Source: an uncultured Collinsella sp.
Lineage (GTDB): Bacteria > Actinomycetota > Coriobacteriia > Coriobacteriales > Coriobacteriaceae
DNA length: 64,000 nucleotides
Direction: 5' to 3'
Assembly (NCBI GenBank): GCA_900540985.1
Contig: UQIC01000003.1
Location: 1 to 64,000, forward strand
Within the stretch, counting starts at the first letter, position 1. Every line of letters starts with the position of its first letter. The position numbers were made by a program, and so were the translations under genes. The notes beneath the pieces are model-generated. The model was given only the letters and a program-made list of their open reading frames with translations. It was not told where the DNA came from and did not search any database. Of the stretch, positions 17,444-25,855 are shown piece by piece.

Positions 17444-19027
17444 ATGGGAAAGAAACTCGATAAGAAGGCCAAGGCCGCCGTGGCAAAGGCCGCCAAGGGC
17501 GTCAAGGCCGCTAAAGTCGATAAGGCCGTCAAAAAAATCCGCAAGCTCGAGGGCAAGCTGTGGACTCGCGAGTACCTGCTCAAGATTGCCGAGTTCGATG
17601 GAGCGACGATTGCTCCCGCCAACGGTGCCGCCGCCCGTGCCGACGCCATGGGCACCCTTGCCGGCGAGCACCATAAGCTCCTGACCAGCGAAAAGTCTGT
17701 CGAACTCGTGCACTCGCTGGCACGCGAGACCGTCGCCGGCGGCAAGATCGACGACCCGCAGCTGCTTGACGAGATCCGCGTGCTCGGCCGCGATCAACGC
17801 GAGGCAAGCGTTATTCCTACCGAGGAGGCCGAGGCCTGGACCAGGCTCACCTGCGAGGCCGACGCCGTGTGGCACAAAGCCAAGACGGCCAACGACTGGG
17901 CGAGCTTTGAGCCCTATGTGGATAGAATCGTCGCCCAACTTAAGCATCAGGCAGAGCTCATGGATCCCAAGCGCGACCCCTACGATGTTTGGCTCGACCA
18001 GTACGAGCGCGGCCTTTCCGCCAAGAGCTTCGACGCGTTTTGCGAGGAGGTCAAGGCCACGGTCGTGCCGCTCGTGCACGCCATCGGCGAGCGCGGCCAG
18101 CAGCCCGCTGCCGACTTTTTGCATGCCCGCGTGCCCGAGGCTGCCCAGCGTGCCATGAGCTTCGATCTGATGAAGCTTGTCGGCCTGAACCTGGACGACA
18201 CCACGCTCGCCTTTACCGAGCACCCGTTTAGCGAGGGCTTTGCCGTGGGTGATGCGCGCATCGCGACGCACATCTACGAGAACGACTGCATCTCCAACGT
18301 CTTCAGCATCATCCACGAGGCAGGACACGCCATGTACGAGCTGGGCGTCAATCCCGCCTATGCGCGCACCTGCCTGGAGGGCGGCACCTCCATGGGCATC
18401 CACGAGAGCCAGAGCCGCTTCTTTGAGAACACCGTGGGCCGCAGCCGTGCCTTTATGGGACCGCTGCTCGAGGTGCTGCGCCGCCACGCGCCCGAGGTCT
18501 ACGGCAACGTAGACGAGGACACGCTCTACCGCGCCGTGAACATCGCGCAGCCGTCGTTGATCCGCACCGAGGCCGACGAGCTCACCTATCCGCTGCACGT
18601 TATGGTGCGCTACGAGATTGAGCGCATGCTGTTTGCCGGCGAGGCCACGGCCAAGGACATCCCCGCGCTTTGGAACCGCTTCATGAATGAGTACCTGGGC
18701 ATTCCGGTTCCCGACGACACGCGTGGTTGCCTGCAGGATACGCACTGGAGCGGTGGCTCGTTTGGCTACTTCCCCGCCTATGCGCTGGGCAGCGCCTACG
18801 ACGCCATGTTTGTGCCGGCCATGTGCCGCGACGGTGTCGACCTTACCGGCGCCTGTGCGAGCGGCGACCTGACACCCGTCCGCGCATGGCTGGGCGAGCA
18901 CATTTGGCAGTGGGGCCGCGCCAAAGACGCGCCGGAACTCATCAAGGGCGCATGCGGCATGGCGTTCGATGCCCGCTACTACTGCAGCTACCTGCAGGAC
19001 AAGTTCACCACGCTGTACCAACTGTAA
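17444..19027 (+). CDS. M32-family metallocarboxypeptidase
   Basis: A 527-aa cytosolic zinc carboxypeptidase of the Taq/Pfu type, which removes C-terminal residues from peptides. The metal site IIHEAGHAMYELG (HExxH) and the third-ligand region GIHESQSRFFEN are both intact. RTEADELTYPLHVMVRYEIER and WSGGSFGYFPAYALG are further family blocks. AAGGA lies seven bases before the ATG. The first ~35 residues are an unusual Lys/Ala-rich run (KKAKAAVAKAAKGVKAAK) absent from typical members. It diverges from the T-box/pheST operon. Confidence 0.93.
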   Translation: MGKKLDKKAKAAVAKAAKGVKAAKVDKAVKKIRKLEGKLWTREYLLKIAEFDGATIAPANGAAARADAMGTLAGEHHKLLTSEKSVELVHSLARETVAGGKIDDPQLLDEIRVLGRDQREASVIPTEEAEAWTRLTCEADAVWHKAKTANDWASFEPYVDRIVAQLKHQAELMDPKRDPYDVWLDQYERGLSAKSFDAFCEEVKATVVPLVHAIGERGQQPAADFLHARVPEAAQRAMSFDLMKLVGLNLDDTTLAFTEHPFSEGFAVGDARIATHIYENDCISNVFSIIHEAGHAMYELGVNPAYARTCLEGGTSMGIHESQSRFFENTVGRSRAFMGPLLEVLRRHAPEVYGNVDEDTLYRAVNIAQPSLIRTEADELTYPLHVMVRYEIERMLFAGEATAKDIPALWNRFMNEYLGIPVPDDTRGCLQDTHWSGGSFGYFPAYALGSAYDAMFVPAMCRDGVDLTGACASGDLTPVRAWLGEHIWQWGRAKDAPELIKGACGMAFDARYYCSYLQDKFTTLYQL

Positions 19028-19063
19028 GGATTGACCAGCACGCCATCGCCACCGCCAACCATG

Positions 19064-19202
19064 TTGACGCCGATGTCTTGGCGACGTCAGCGAAAACGAC
19101 CCTAAGCGAGCAAGGTGACGTGAAATGAAAGGGCGCTGACCTTCTGGTCGCACCCTTGAAATTGAACGTCAGATTGCCGCTTGGGGCCGTTTGCAGCGTC
19201 GA
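19064..19202 (-). repeat. Structured intergenic repeat, copy 1 (long form)
   Basis: First of four related elements (others at 49151-49280, 57444-57582, 62339-62468). The outer stem is AAACGACCCTAAGCG (19094-19108) with CGCTTGGGGCCGTTT (19178-19192). The inner stems are GCAA/TTGC and TGACGT/ACGTCA, separated by the invariant internal loop GG/GA. The tip is AAGGG...GACC-TTCT-GGTC...CCCTT. A side hairpin GATGTC-TTGGC-GACGTC occurs only in copies 1 and 3. It lies just after the glmM stop on the minus strand. Confidence 0.7.
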
Positions 19203-19204
19203 GC

Positions 19205-19234
19205 AGTTACGCGGTTTGGTAAAACCGCGTAACT
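19205..19234 (-). terminator. Stem-loop overlapping the glmM stop
   Basis: A perfect 13-bp stem AGTTACGCGGTTT/AAACCGCGTAACT with a 4-nt loop includes the TAG stop of glmM. There is no poly-T tail, so it may be an RNA-stability hairpin or part of the neighbouring repeat and not a classical terminator. A near-identical stem follows the second tail unit at 49329-49355. Confidence 0.5.
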
Positions 19235-20564
19235 AAAGAGCCTCGAGCGCGTTGGCGATGCGCTTCATGGCGGCATCGGCGGATGCTTGGTCGGGCGCCT
19301 CGGCCAGCACGCGGATAACCGACTCGGTTCCGCTCTTGCGTACGAGCACGCGGCCCTCGCCCGCCAGCGACGCCTCGGCCTCGGCGATGGCGTTCTGCAC
19401 GCCCATGTTCTCGAGCGCGGCGTCCTTGTCCGCCACGTGCACGGCCACCTGCGCCTGCGGCAGCAGCTTGCACGGAGCCGTGAGCTGCGAGAGCGTCTCA
19501 CGCTCGGCGCGAATCACTTCCATCACGCGCAGCGAGGTCATAATGCCGTCGCCCGTGTGCTCGATATCGCCAAAGATCGTATGGCCCGTCTGCTCGCCGC
19601 CCAGGCTGTAGCCGCCCTCGCGCATCTTGGCATACACGTGACGGTCGCCCACGCCGCTGGTCACGGCGCTCAGACCGGCAAGCTCCAACGACTTGATCAG
19701 GCCAAAGTTGCTGGCAATCGTCGGCACCACGGTACCGCCCGAAAGGCGACCGTGTTTGTTCAGATACACGCCGCACACGTACAGGATCTGGTCGCCGTCT
19801 ACCACGCGACCGCGCTCATCCACGGCCAGGCAGCGGTCGGCATCGCCATCGTAGGCAAAACCCACGTCCAGGCCCTGCTCCACCACATGGCGCTGCAGGC
19901 GCTCCATATGCGTGGAGCCGCAATCGACGTTGATGTTAAAACCATCGGGCGCGGCATTGATCACGCGCACGTCGGCACCGAGCGCGTCAAACACCGGCTT
20001 GGCCACCGAGGAAGCCGAGCCGTTGGCGCAGTCGATACCGATCTTGACGCCCTGCAGCGAAAAGTTCGCACTTGCAATGAGCGAAGCAATGTAGCAGTTG
20101 CGGCCCTGCATGTAGTCCACCGTGGCACCGATGTGGTTGCCCGTGGCCAGCGGAACTTCGCTCTTGCCATCGATGTAGTCCTCGATGAGCTCCAGCACGT
20201 CCTCGTCCATCTTAAAGCCGTCGCTGTTGACTAGCTTAATGCCGTTATCGCAAAACGGGTTGTGGCTCGCGCTGATCATGATGCCGCAATCGAAGCAGCC
20301 TTCCACAGTCTGATGCGCTACGCCCGGCGTGGGGATCACGTGCAGCATATAGGCGTCCGCACCGCTCGCGACCAGGCCGCTCACCAGCGCCGCCTCGAAC
20401 ATATAACTCGAGCGACGCGTGTCCTTGCCCACGATCACGCGCGCCTTGCGCTCGCGGTTGGCGCCGTAATACCAGCCCACAAAACGGCCAATCTTATAAG
20501 CGTGCTCTACCGTCAGCCCAACGTTGGCCTCACCGCGAAAGCCGTCGGTGCCAAAGTACTTCAT
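19233..20564 (-). CDS. glmM: Phosphoglucosamine mutase
   Basis: Converts glucosamine-6-phosphate to glucosamine-1-phosphate for cell-wall precursor synthesis. The 443-aa protein has the whole family pattern: start MKYFGTDGFRGEAN, active serine loop MISASHNPFCDNGIK, metal loop DGDADRCLAVD, sugar-binding GGEQTGHTIFGD and phosphate-binding RKSGTESVIRV. AAGGAG lies six bases before the ATG. It stands alone, its 3' end abutting structured repeat copy 1. Confidence 0.96.
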   Translation of the reverse strand: MKYFGTDGFRGEANVGLTVEHAYKIGRFVGWYYGANRERKARVIVGKDTRRSSYMFEAALVSGLVASGADAYMLHVIPTPGVAHQTVEGCFDCGIMISASHNPFCDNGIKLVNSDGFKMDEDVLELIEDYIDGKSEVPLATGNHIGATVDYMQGRNCYIASLIASANFSLQGVKIGIDCANGSASSVAKPVFDALGADVRVINAAPDGFNINVDCGSTHMERLQRHVVEQGLDVGFAYDGDADRCLAVDERGRVVDGDQILYVCGVYLNKHGRLSGGTVVPTIASNFGLIKSLELAGLSAVTSGVGDRHVYAKMREGGYSLGGEQTGHTIFGDIEHTGDGIMTSLRVMEVIRAERETLSQLTAPCKLLPQAQVAVHVADKDAALENMGVQNAIAEAEASLAGEGRVLVRKSGTESVIRVLAEAPDQASADAAMKRIANALEAL

Positions 20565-20576
20565 GCGCTCTCCTTA

Positions 20577-20610
20577 CAAAATAGGGGCGGACAGATTGCC
20601 TGTCCGCCCC
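20577..20610 (-). terminator. Terminator of the DUF4012 gene
   Basis: GGGGCGGACAG pairs perfectly with CTGTCCGCCCC around a 5-nt loop, followed on the minus strand by TATTTTG. The T tract is imperfect. It lies 38 bases after the DUF4012 gene stop. Confidence 0.75.
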
Positions 20611-20647
20611 AAAATGGTACTCGATTATCTGCACTACCAGAAAAACC

Positions 20648-22960
20648 CTACGCCGACACGCTGTCGCGAGCCGCCTGGCATGTAGGAGTCTGACGCAGCG
20701 TAAGCGGCTTGTCCCCCGCCTCGGCCGACGTGGTCAGCGTATACGTGATCGTCGTCGTCTCGCCAGCATGCAGGTCAACGGTTCCTGAATAGCAGGGAAC
20801 TCCGTGCCAAGTGGCAGCGAACAGTCCAAACTGAGTCCCCTCGACGGTTAGATCGGTAATGCTGCCGCCTGTCGGCGCAAACAGTGATACATACAAGCGC
20901 TCATCGTCACGCGAGGTCCCAGGCGCACTGGCCGCAACGTAGTCGGGCAGCTTGCCTGCCTCCTCCTGCGTCATGATGTTCGTCAGAGTAACGGTGATGC
21001 GATACGAGCACGTGCCGTCGCCGTTCTTGATGCCCTGGCCGATCTGCGTGTCGGCGTTCAGATACCAGTCGAGCTTGGAGAAGCTCAGGTTGTTAAAGTA
21101 AACGCCGGCAACGGGATCGGCACTCGGATCATCCGGATCGGGCAGCGAAGCGTCAATGCCCGTCTCTTTGATGGCATTCTGCTCATCATCGTTTCTCATC
21201 CAAGCAATCAGACGGCCCTCTTCGGCACCGCGCTCGAATGCACCGACAAGCTTTGTAACGTCGACGTCACCGATGCCACCGAGAATCTTGTCGAAGGCGG
21301 CGCTGGCAACAGCCGCAAAGATGCCGTCCGATTCCTCGACCGGATAGTTCCAATACACATCGTGCATGAGAACCTTCGCCGCGTTGGTACCGTCGACGAC
21401 CGTACCATCAGGCAGCGAGACATTACCGACAAGGCCCAGCAGGTACTGCAAGAACACCGGATCGATGCCGACGACGCCATCAACGTCCTGCCCATACTGG
21501 GACTTCCACAGCGCGGCGACACGCTGCGAGTTGCGGGGCCAATCAGGCGAATAGGTATTGCCCGAGTTGTACAGGTTGCTGTGGTTGCCGAACAGCGCCT
21601 CATCCTCTTCGTCGACGCTCTCGACTGCCTCATCCTCGCTGAGTCCAATGCGGGGAACAAACTCGCCAATCGACATCTGGCCGTCGGTGACCGAAATCAG
21701 GCCCTGCGAACCGCCAAAGCCGCCGCAGGCACGAATCTCGACGTTGTTCATGGCGTACACAAGGTAGTTGCGCGTCTGGCCGTTGGCGCCGAGCATCTGG
21801 GGAAGGACGGGGGCGACCTTCTCCGCCGCGTCAACCGCGCCGTTGAGGGTGGCAAAGCCGTCCTTGGCCTTATCGACCAGCTCGGTCACCTGGGAAATAT
21901 GAGTATCGCCAATGCCCTGGATCTTCTCATTGGCGCTCTTGAACACCTTCGAGCTGCTGGAAAGCGAATCGGCAACGGCCTGCAGCGCGGACACGTTAAT
22001 CATGCCGTCCTGGAACAGCTTGCCGGGCGTGGCCTGCGAAAGGTTGTCGGCCATGGGAACCAGCGCGTTGCTCGAGACATCGGACAGGGCGTCAATCATG
22101 GTGCGGGCTGCGTTGATGTCACTACCATACACCGGGATAAACGAAGCCGCCGTCCACAGCGGGCTCGAAGTCTCCGCCTTCATGCTGTCGCAGAGCTCAT
22201 CGATCTTCTTCGCGTCGTCAGGCAGCGTCGAAAAATCGCCCGACGTGACCTTGTCCTTAAGGCCACCGACGATCTCGACAGCCTCCTTCGCTTCGCTCTT
22301 TACGGTCTTTGCCGAGTTAAGCAGCATAAAGCCGCTTGCGCCAAGCGCAACGAGAAGCACCGCGACTACAGCGGCGATAATGGCGCCGGTGTGACGCTTT
22401 TTGCGCTCGCCCTTGCGATGGCGATGACGGACCAGACCGTCAGAGGTCGAACTCGACGAAGCGTCGCTACCGTAGTTCAAGCCAAAATCGTAATAATCTT
22501 CCTTGGAACCCGAGCCCGCAAACTCGGCACCGCTATCATCCAGGCGGGCGAACGTGCCAGTCTCGGAGGCGCCGGTGTAGATCGTGCCAAGGTTACCCGT
22601 AAGCCCCGCGCCACCGGCAGAGGGAGTATTGTTGTCGGCCTTGCCGGCATTAACGTTGCCGGCGGCATTCGCGGCGTTGGCAGCACCTGCGTTGTTCGCA
22701 GGTGCCGAAGGAGCCCCGCTCGGCTGCGACGCGGAGGTTGCACCGCCCGCAAAGACATTCCCTCTTGCACGGCCGGTCTTTTTTGCCTTTTGAGACTGCT
22801 CGTACAGAGCGGTAAACATCGCCGTCTCGCCCGGGGACACGCGCTTACCGGAGCCGCCCTGTCCAGCGTCGCCCGGCGTGCCGGCCTTACCAGCCCCGTT
22901 CGGACGCGGCGGAACTGCAGGACGGCCGCTATCGCTGCCCTTAAAGTGATTACCAGCCAT
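20648..22960 (-). CDS. DUF4012 domain membrane-anchored protein
   Basis: The 770-aa protein has a ~190-residue low-complexity cytoplasmic region rich in Gly/Ala/Asn/Pro and basic residues (RHRHRKGERKKRH). A single membrane segment follows (AIIAAVVAVLLVALGASGFML), then a large external DUF4012 domain (NYLVYAMNNVEIRACGGFGG, SQGLISVTDGQMSIGEF). DUF4012 proteins are actinobacterial envelope proteins of unknown role, often near polysaccharide genes. The ATG at 22960 has GCGAGGA upstream; a TTG nine codons earlier is less likely. The C-terminus resembles a beta-rich adhesin-like region. Function unknown. Confidence 0.8.
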   Translation of the reverse strand: MAGNHFKGSDSGRPAVPPRPNGAGKAGTPGDAGQGGSGKRVSPGETAMFTALYEQSQKAKKTGRARGNVFAGGATSASQPSGAPSAPANNAGAANAANAAGNVNAGKADNNTPSAGGAGLTGNLGTIYTGASETGTFARLDDSGAEFAGSGSKEDYYDFGLNYGSDASSSSTSDGLVRHRHRKGERKKRHTGAIIAAVVAVLLVALGASGFMLLNSAKTVKSEAKEAVEIVGGLKDKVTSGDFSTLPDDAKKIDELCDSMKAETSSPLWTAASFIPVYGSDINAARTMIDALSDVSSNALVPMADNLSQATPGKLFQDGMINVSALQAVADSLSSSSKVFKSANEKIQGIGDTHISQVTELVDKAKDGFATLNGAVDAAEKVAPVLPQMLGANGQTRNYLVYAMNNVEIRACGGFGGSQGLISVTDGQMSIGEFVPRIGLSEDEAVESVDEEDEALFGNHSNLYNSGNTYSPDWPRNSQRVAALWKSQYGQDVDGVVGIDPVFLQYLLGLVGNVSLPDGTVVDGTNAAKVLMHDVYWNYPVEESDGIFAAVASAAFDKILGGIGDVDVTKLVGAFERGAEEGRLIAWMRNDDEQNAIKETGIDASLPDPDDPSADPVAGVYFNNLSFSKLDWYLNADTQIGQGIKNGDGTCSYRITVTLTNIMTQEEAGKLPDYVAASAPGTSRDDERLYVSLFAPTGGSITDLTVEGTQFGLFAATWHGVPCYSGTVDLHAGETTTITYTLTTSAEAGDKPLTLRQTPTCQAARDSVSA

Positions 22961-23109
22961 AAAGAAATCCTCGCAATTGAGTCGCAATGAAAAAGTCCAT
23001 AACGTTACTAGTTTATGGCATTTTGAGCATCGACAGCTAAACTCCAGACACGGACATCAATTGGCGAAAATGCGGCACAACACCTTTTCTGTCTTGTCGG
23101 CGGCGTCAA

Positions 23110-24132
23110 CTACACCGTAAGGAACATCATCACGATGATCATGGCAAAGCCGATAAGGTCGGTCGGCAAAAACACCGTGCCCAGCATAACGGCGCTGGTG
23201 ATGGTCGCCGAAACCGGCTCCACAGTTCCGATGAGGCTCGCACGCACCGAGCCGATGTCCTTAACGCCCTGCATATAGAGCATGTAAGCAAAAAACGAGC
23301 CGATAACCACGAACACCGCGAGCGCCTCGATACCGGCGGCATCGAGCGCCGGCATATGCGCCCAGGGCTGCACGAAGACACATGAGACCGCGCCCGCCGT
23401 GAGCATTGCCGAGCCCGTGACGATGGGGCTACCGTATTCGGGCAGGATCTTGGCGGGAATCACCGCCATACACGCGGCGCTGACCGCACACATAAGACCT
23501 GCTGCCAGGCCAAGCGGCGAGATATTCAGGCTGGTAGGGTCGCCGCCGGTGGCAATTAAAAAGGTTCCACCCAGAGCCAGGCCAATGCCGATGACTTCGC
23601 GAGTACGCGGCATGCGGCGATCGGTCACGCAGGCGTAGCCCATGATGATAACGAGCTGCAGGCACTGGAGCACCGTCGCGGTTCCGGCGTTCGTCAGGCG
23701 CACGGCCGAAAGATAGCAAAACTGGTTGAACAGCAGGCCAAAGGCGGTAAAGAGCAGCAGCTGCTTGCGATCGGCGGGTGTGGTCCAGAGCTTAACCAGG
23801 CGTGCGCGGTCGCGCGTGACAACCACAGCCATAAAGAGTAGACCGGCGAGAATCTGACGCACGCTCATAAGCCACAAGGTGTCGACGTGGTAGGTATCGA
23901 ACAGAAAGCTCGCGCTGGTGCCCGAGAAGCCCCAAAACGAACCGCCCACCAGCGTAGCCAAGACGCCCGTGATCATCTTGCGCGACGACGCATCGTTAAG
24001 GCGCTCGCGCCATGCGCGACGGGTGTCACGGCTGAGCTCGTCGGTGCCCTCGGGCACATCAATGTTCGATATATCGGTCATCGGCACCGAAGCCCCTGCG
24101 CCTTCGACCTGCTCGACACACTCTTTGCTCAT
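23110..24132 (-). CDS. DMT-superfamily (EamA) transporter
   Basis: The 340-aa protein has ten hydrophobic segments in two EamA repeats (GGSFWGFSGTSASFLF opens the first; LGLAAGLMCAVSAACMAVIP the second). Two phrases typical of the family are present: LRQILAGLLF-like (SVRQILAGLLFMAVV) and IGTVEPVSATITSAVMLGT. An acidic N-terminal tail of ~60 residues precedes the first helix. GGGGGAG lies just before the ATG. EamA members export or import metabolites such as amino acids; the substrate cannot be read from the sequence. Confidence 0.85.
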   Translation of the reverse strand: MSKECVEQVEGAGASVPMTDISNIDVPEGTDELSRDTRRAWRERLNDASSRKMITGVLATLVGGSFWGFSGTSASFLFDTYHVDTLWLMSVRQILAGLLFMAVVVTRDRARLVKLWTTPADRKQLLLFTAFGLLFNQFCYLSAVRLTNAGTATVLQCLQLVIIMGYACVTDRRMPRTREVIGIGLALGGTFLIATGGDPTSLNISPLGLAAGLMCAVSAACMAVIPAKILPEYGSPIVTGSAMLTAGAVSCVFVQPWAHMPALDAAGIEALAVFVVIGSFFAYMLYMQGVKDIGSVRASLIGTVEPVSATITSAVMLGTVFLPTDLIGFAMIIVMMFLTV

Positions 24133-24363
24133 TCCACTCCCCCGAAACAGCCTGGAAACAATTCGGCTTACCTTACCACGGCGAAGTCACCAGCTGGAGG
24201 CTTGTCCGCTTATCGGTAGGACAATTCCGCAGGCGTCTTTCCATAGCTCGATACCGCAATGGCCTTGCATTATGCGACAGCCAAATCGCGGCAGCAGGCT
24301 CTTTTGAAATGGATATGGCAAAGCCCCCGAATTCCACAATGTAAGCGATTTTTAAAAATGTTC

Positions 24364-24392
24364 TTGCCACCGAGTTCAGGCTCCGTTATATT
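24364..24392 (+). promoter_or_regulatory. Promoter of tRNA-Val
   Basis: TTGCCA (24364-24369), a 17-bp spacer and TATATT (24387-24392) lie 30 bases before the tRNA 5' end, in the right place for a sigma-70-type promoter. Confidence 0.7.
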
Positions 24393-24421
24393 ATCCCTTG
24401 CGCGCTTGCGCACCCTTGATC

Positions 24422-24496
24422 GGGCGTTTAGCTCAGGGGGAGAGCGCTTCCCTGACACGGAAGAGGTCAGAAGTTCAAATCTTCTAACGCCCACCA
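24422..24496 (+). tRNA. tRNA-Val (anticodon GAC)
   Basis: The acceptor stem GGGCGTT pairs with AACGCCC. The D arm has GCTC-AGGGGGA-GAGC, the anticodon arm is CTTCC-CTGACAC-GGAAG with anticodon GAC, and the T arm is CAGAAGTTCAAATCTTCTA. CCA is encoded. Length is 75 nt with no variable-arm expansion. Confidence 0.96.
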
Positions 24497-24505
24497 AATG
24501 TTCGC

Positions 24506-24541
24506 AGCTCAGAGGCTATGTCCTCTGGGCTGTTTTATTTT
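24506..24541 (+). terminator. Terminator of tRNA-Val
   Basis: AGCTCAGAGG pairs with CCTCTGGGCT (one G-T pair) and is followed by GTTTTATTTT. It begins 10 bases after the tRNA CCA. Confidence 0.85.
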
Positions 24542-24723
24542 ATGTCGCCAAATCCGCCGGCAGTTCCAACCGCCCAACTGGCCAAAAGCCGACCATCTAC
24601 TTGCCGATCTATCCATCGGCATAACCAATCAGTCCGCACCGCAACTTCTCAGCAAAACGCCGCGATGTCTGCGCCCTGCGGTATCCTTGAGCCCACTTGC
24701 ACCTGCAGCACCAAGGAGCCGCC

Positions 24724-25410
24724 ATGCGCACCGAGCTCGATGTCCCCTTTTCGCACAAAGAAGAAGCCAAGGCGCTGGGCGCCAAATGGGACCGGACCAA
24801 GAAGGTCTGGTATGTACCCAGCGGCGTCAACCCCGAGCCCTTTGCCGAGTGGCTGCCCGGTGTTGACCGATCCGACCCCTCAGCGCCGTATATATATCTA
24901 GTACTGGGCAAGCGCGAGTGCTGGAAGTGCCACAAAGAGACCTCGGTCGCGGCCTTCGGCATTCCCTATCGAACCGATAACGACGAGAGCGTCGCCATCG
25001 CGCACGCGCCCAACGAATCCGGGCACATTGCCATCGACACGGCCAACGCCAACGCACTCGCCATCGTGCCCGCTCTTGGCTGCGTGCCGGGCGAGATCCG
25101 CGACTACCTTCATAAGCGCTGCGGCTACAAGCCCGTAGGCGCGCGAGCCTCCAAAGCCCCGTCGCTCGGCAACACGTGCACCAGTTGCGACGCGCTGCAA
25201 GGCAGCCGCTATCTGTTCGAGGAGCCCTCGTCCCCGTTTGCCCTCACTGCCATCAACAAGCTGCCGGCACTGGAGTTTATACGCGTCGAAGTTGCCGGCG
25301 TCTTTGGCGTCCCGGCCGCGCGTACCGACTTTGACCAGGCGCTCTTTACCTGGGCACGCGACCATCACGCCGAGTTCCACAAGCAACTCGGTGAGGGGAT
25401 TTATTTGTAG
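24724..25410 (+). CDS. DUF5710-domain protein
   Basis: The 228-aa protein opens with a DUF5710-type module (RTELDVPFSHKEEAKALGAK, WDRTKKVWYVP). This short domain is often fused to plasmid or phage-associated enzymes. A cysteine pair WKCHKE follows, and another CTSCDALQ later; a zinc-binding role is possible but not shown. The ATG at 24724 has AAGGAG upstream. It is the first gene after tRNA-Val in a small accessory run. Function unknown. Confidence 0.65.
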   Translation: MRTELDVPFSHKEEAKALGAKWDRTKKVWYVPSGVNPEPFAEWLPGVDRSDPSAPYIYLVLGKRECWKCHKETSVAAFGIPYRTDNDESVAIAHAPNESGHIAIDTANANALAIVPALGCVPGEIRDYLHKRCGYKPVGARASKAPSLGNTCTSCDALQGSRYLFEEPSSPFALTAINKLPALEFIRVEVAGVFGVPAARTDFDQALFTWARDHHAEFHKQLGEGIYL

Positions 25411-25448
25411 AGACGGAGAAGCCTTCACAGCCAGCTCCTCCGCATCAC

Positions 25449-25733
25449 CTATCCCTCGTCGCCGGCGTCATACACGATATCGAGGCCACAAACAGGGCAT
25501 TTCTCCGGATACACCGGCATATGAACGCCTGTCTGTTTTCTCACTTCGTCGCTGAGTCTGTCGCGCGCATCGATGAACCGAATGTCGAGACACGGTATTT
25601 GCGAGCCGCAGCAAGGGCAGGTGACGACAAACGACCCGCAATCAACCTCTACGCTCGGAAACATATTGTTGTCTATAAGGGCACACGGCAGTTTTCCGTA
25701 CTTCCCCATCGCAATATCGCCTCGCCAGCTCAT
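25449..25733 (-). CDS. Small zinc-ribbon protein of unknown function
   Basis: The 94-aa protein has two cysteine pairs, VTCPCCGSQIPC and KCPVCGLD, about 40 residues apart, which could bind one zinc ion. The ATG at 25733 follows AGGGGAG; the open frame upstream has no ribosome site. It converges on the DUF5710 gene and lies downstream of the HNH gene with a 120-bp gap. I cannot assign a family. Confidence 0.55.
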   Translation of the reverse strand: MSWRGDIAMGKYGKLPCALIDNNMFPSVEVDCGSFVVTCPCCGSQIPCLDIRFIDARDRLSDEVRKQTGVHMPVYPEKCPVCGLDIVYDAGDEG

Positions 25734-25855
25734 ACACGCTCCCCTCTCGCTATACAAAACAGGAAGAGCATGCACCGGCGGGCGGGCGCGAGATTGTATC
25801 GCCACGCGATCCGATCAAACAACACGATCGTCAAAGAATGCCAAAGCCAAATACG

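Noticed and set aside
17300..19153. 617-codon minus-strand open frame opposite the M32 carboxypeptidase
   Set aside because: Antisense shadow; it also runs into the T-box region and shows no recognisable domain.
24481..24496. Attachment-site duplication of the tRNA-Val 3' end
   Set aside because: No second copy of the 3' end was noticed downstream in the window, and there is no integrase.
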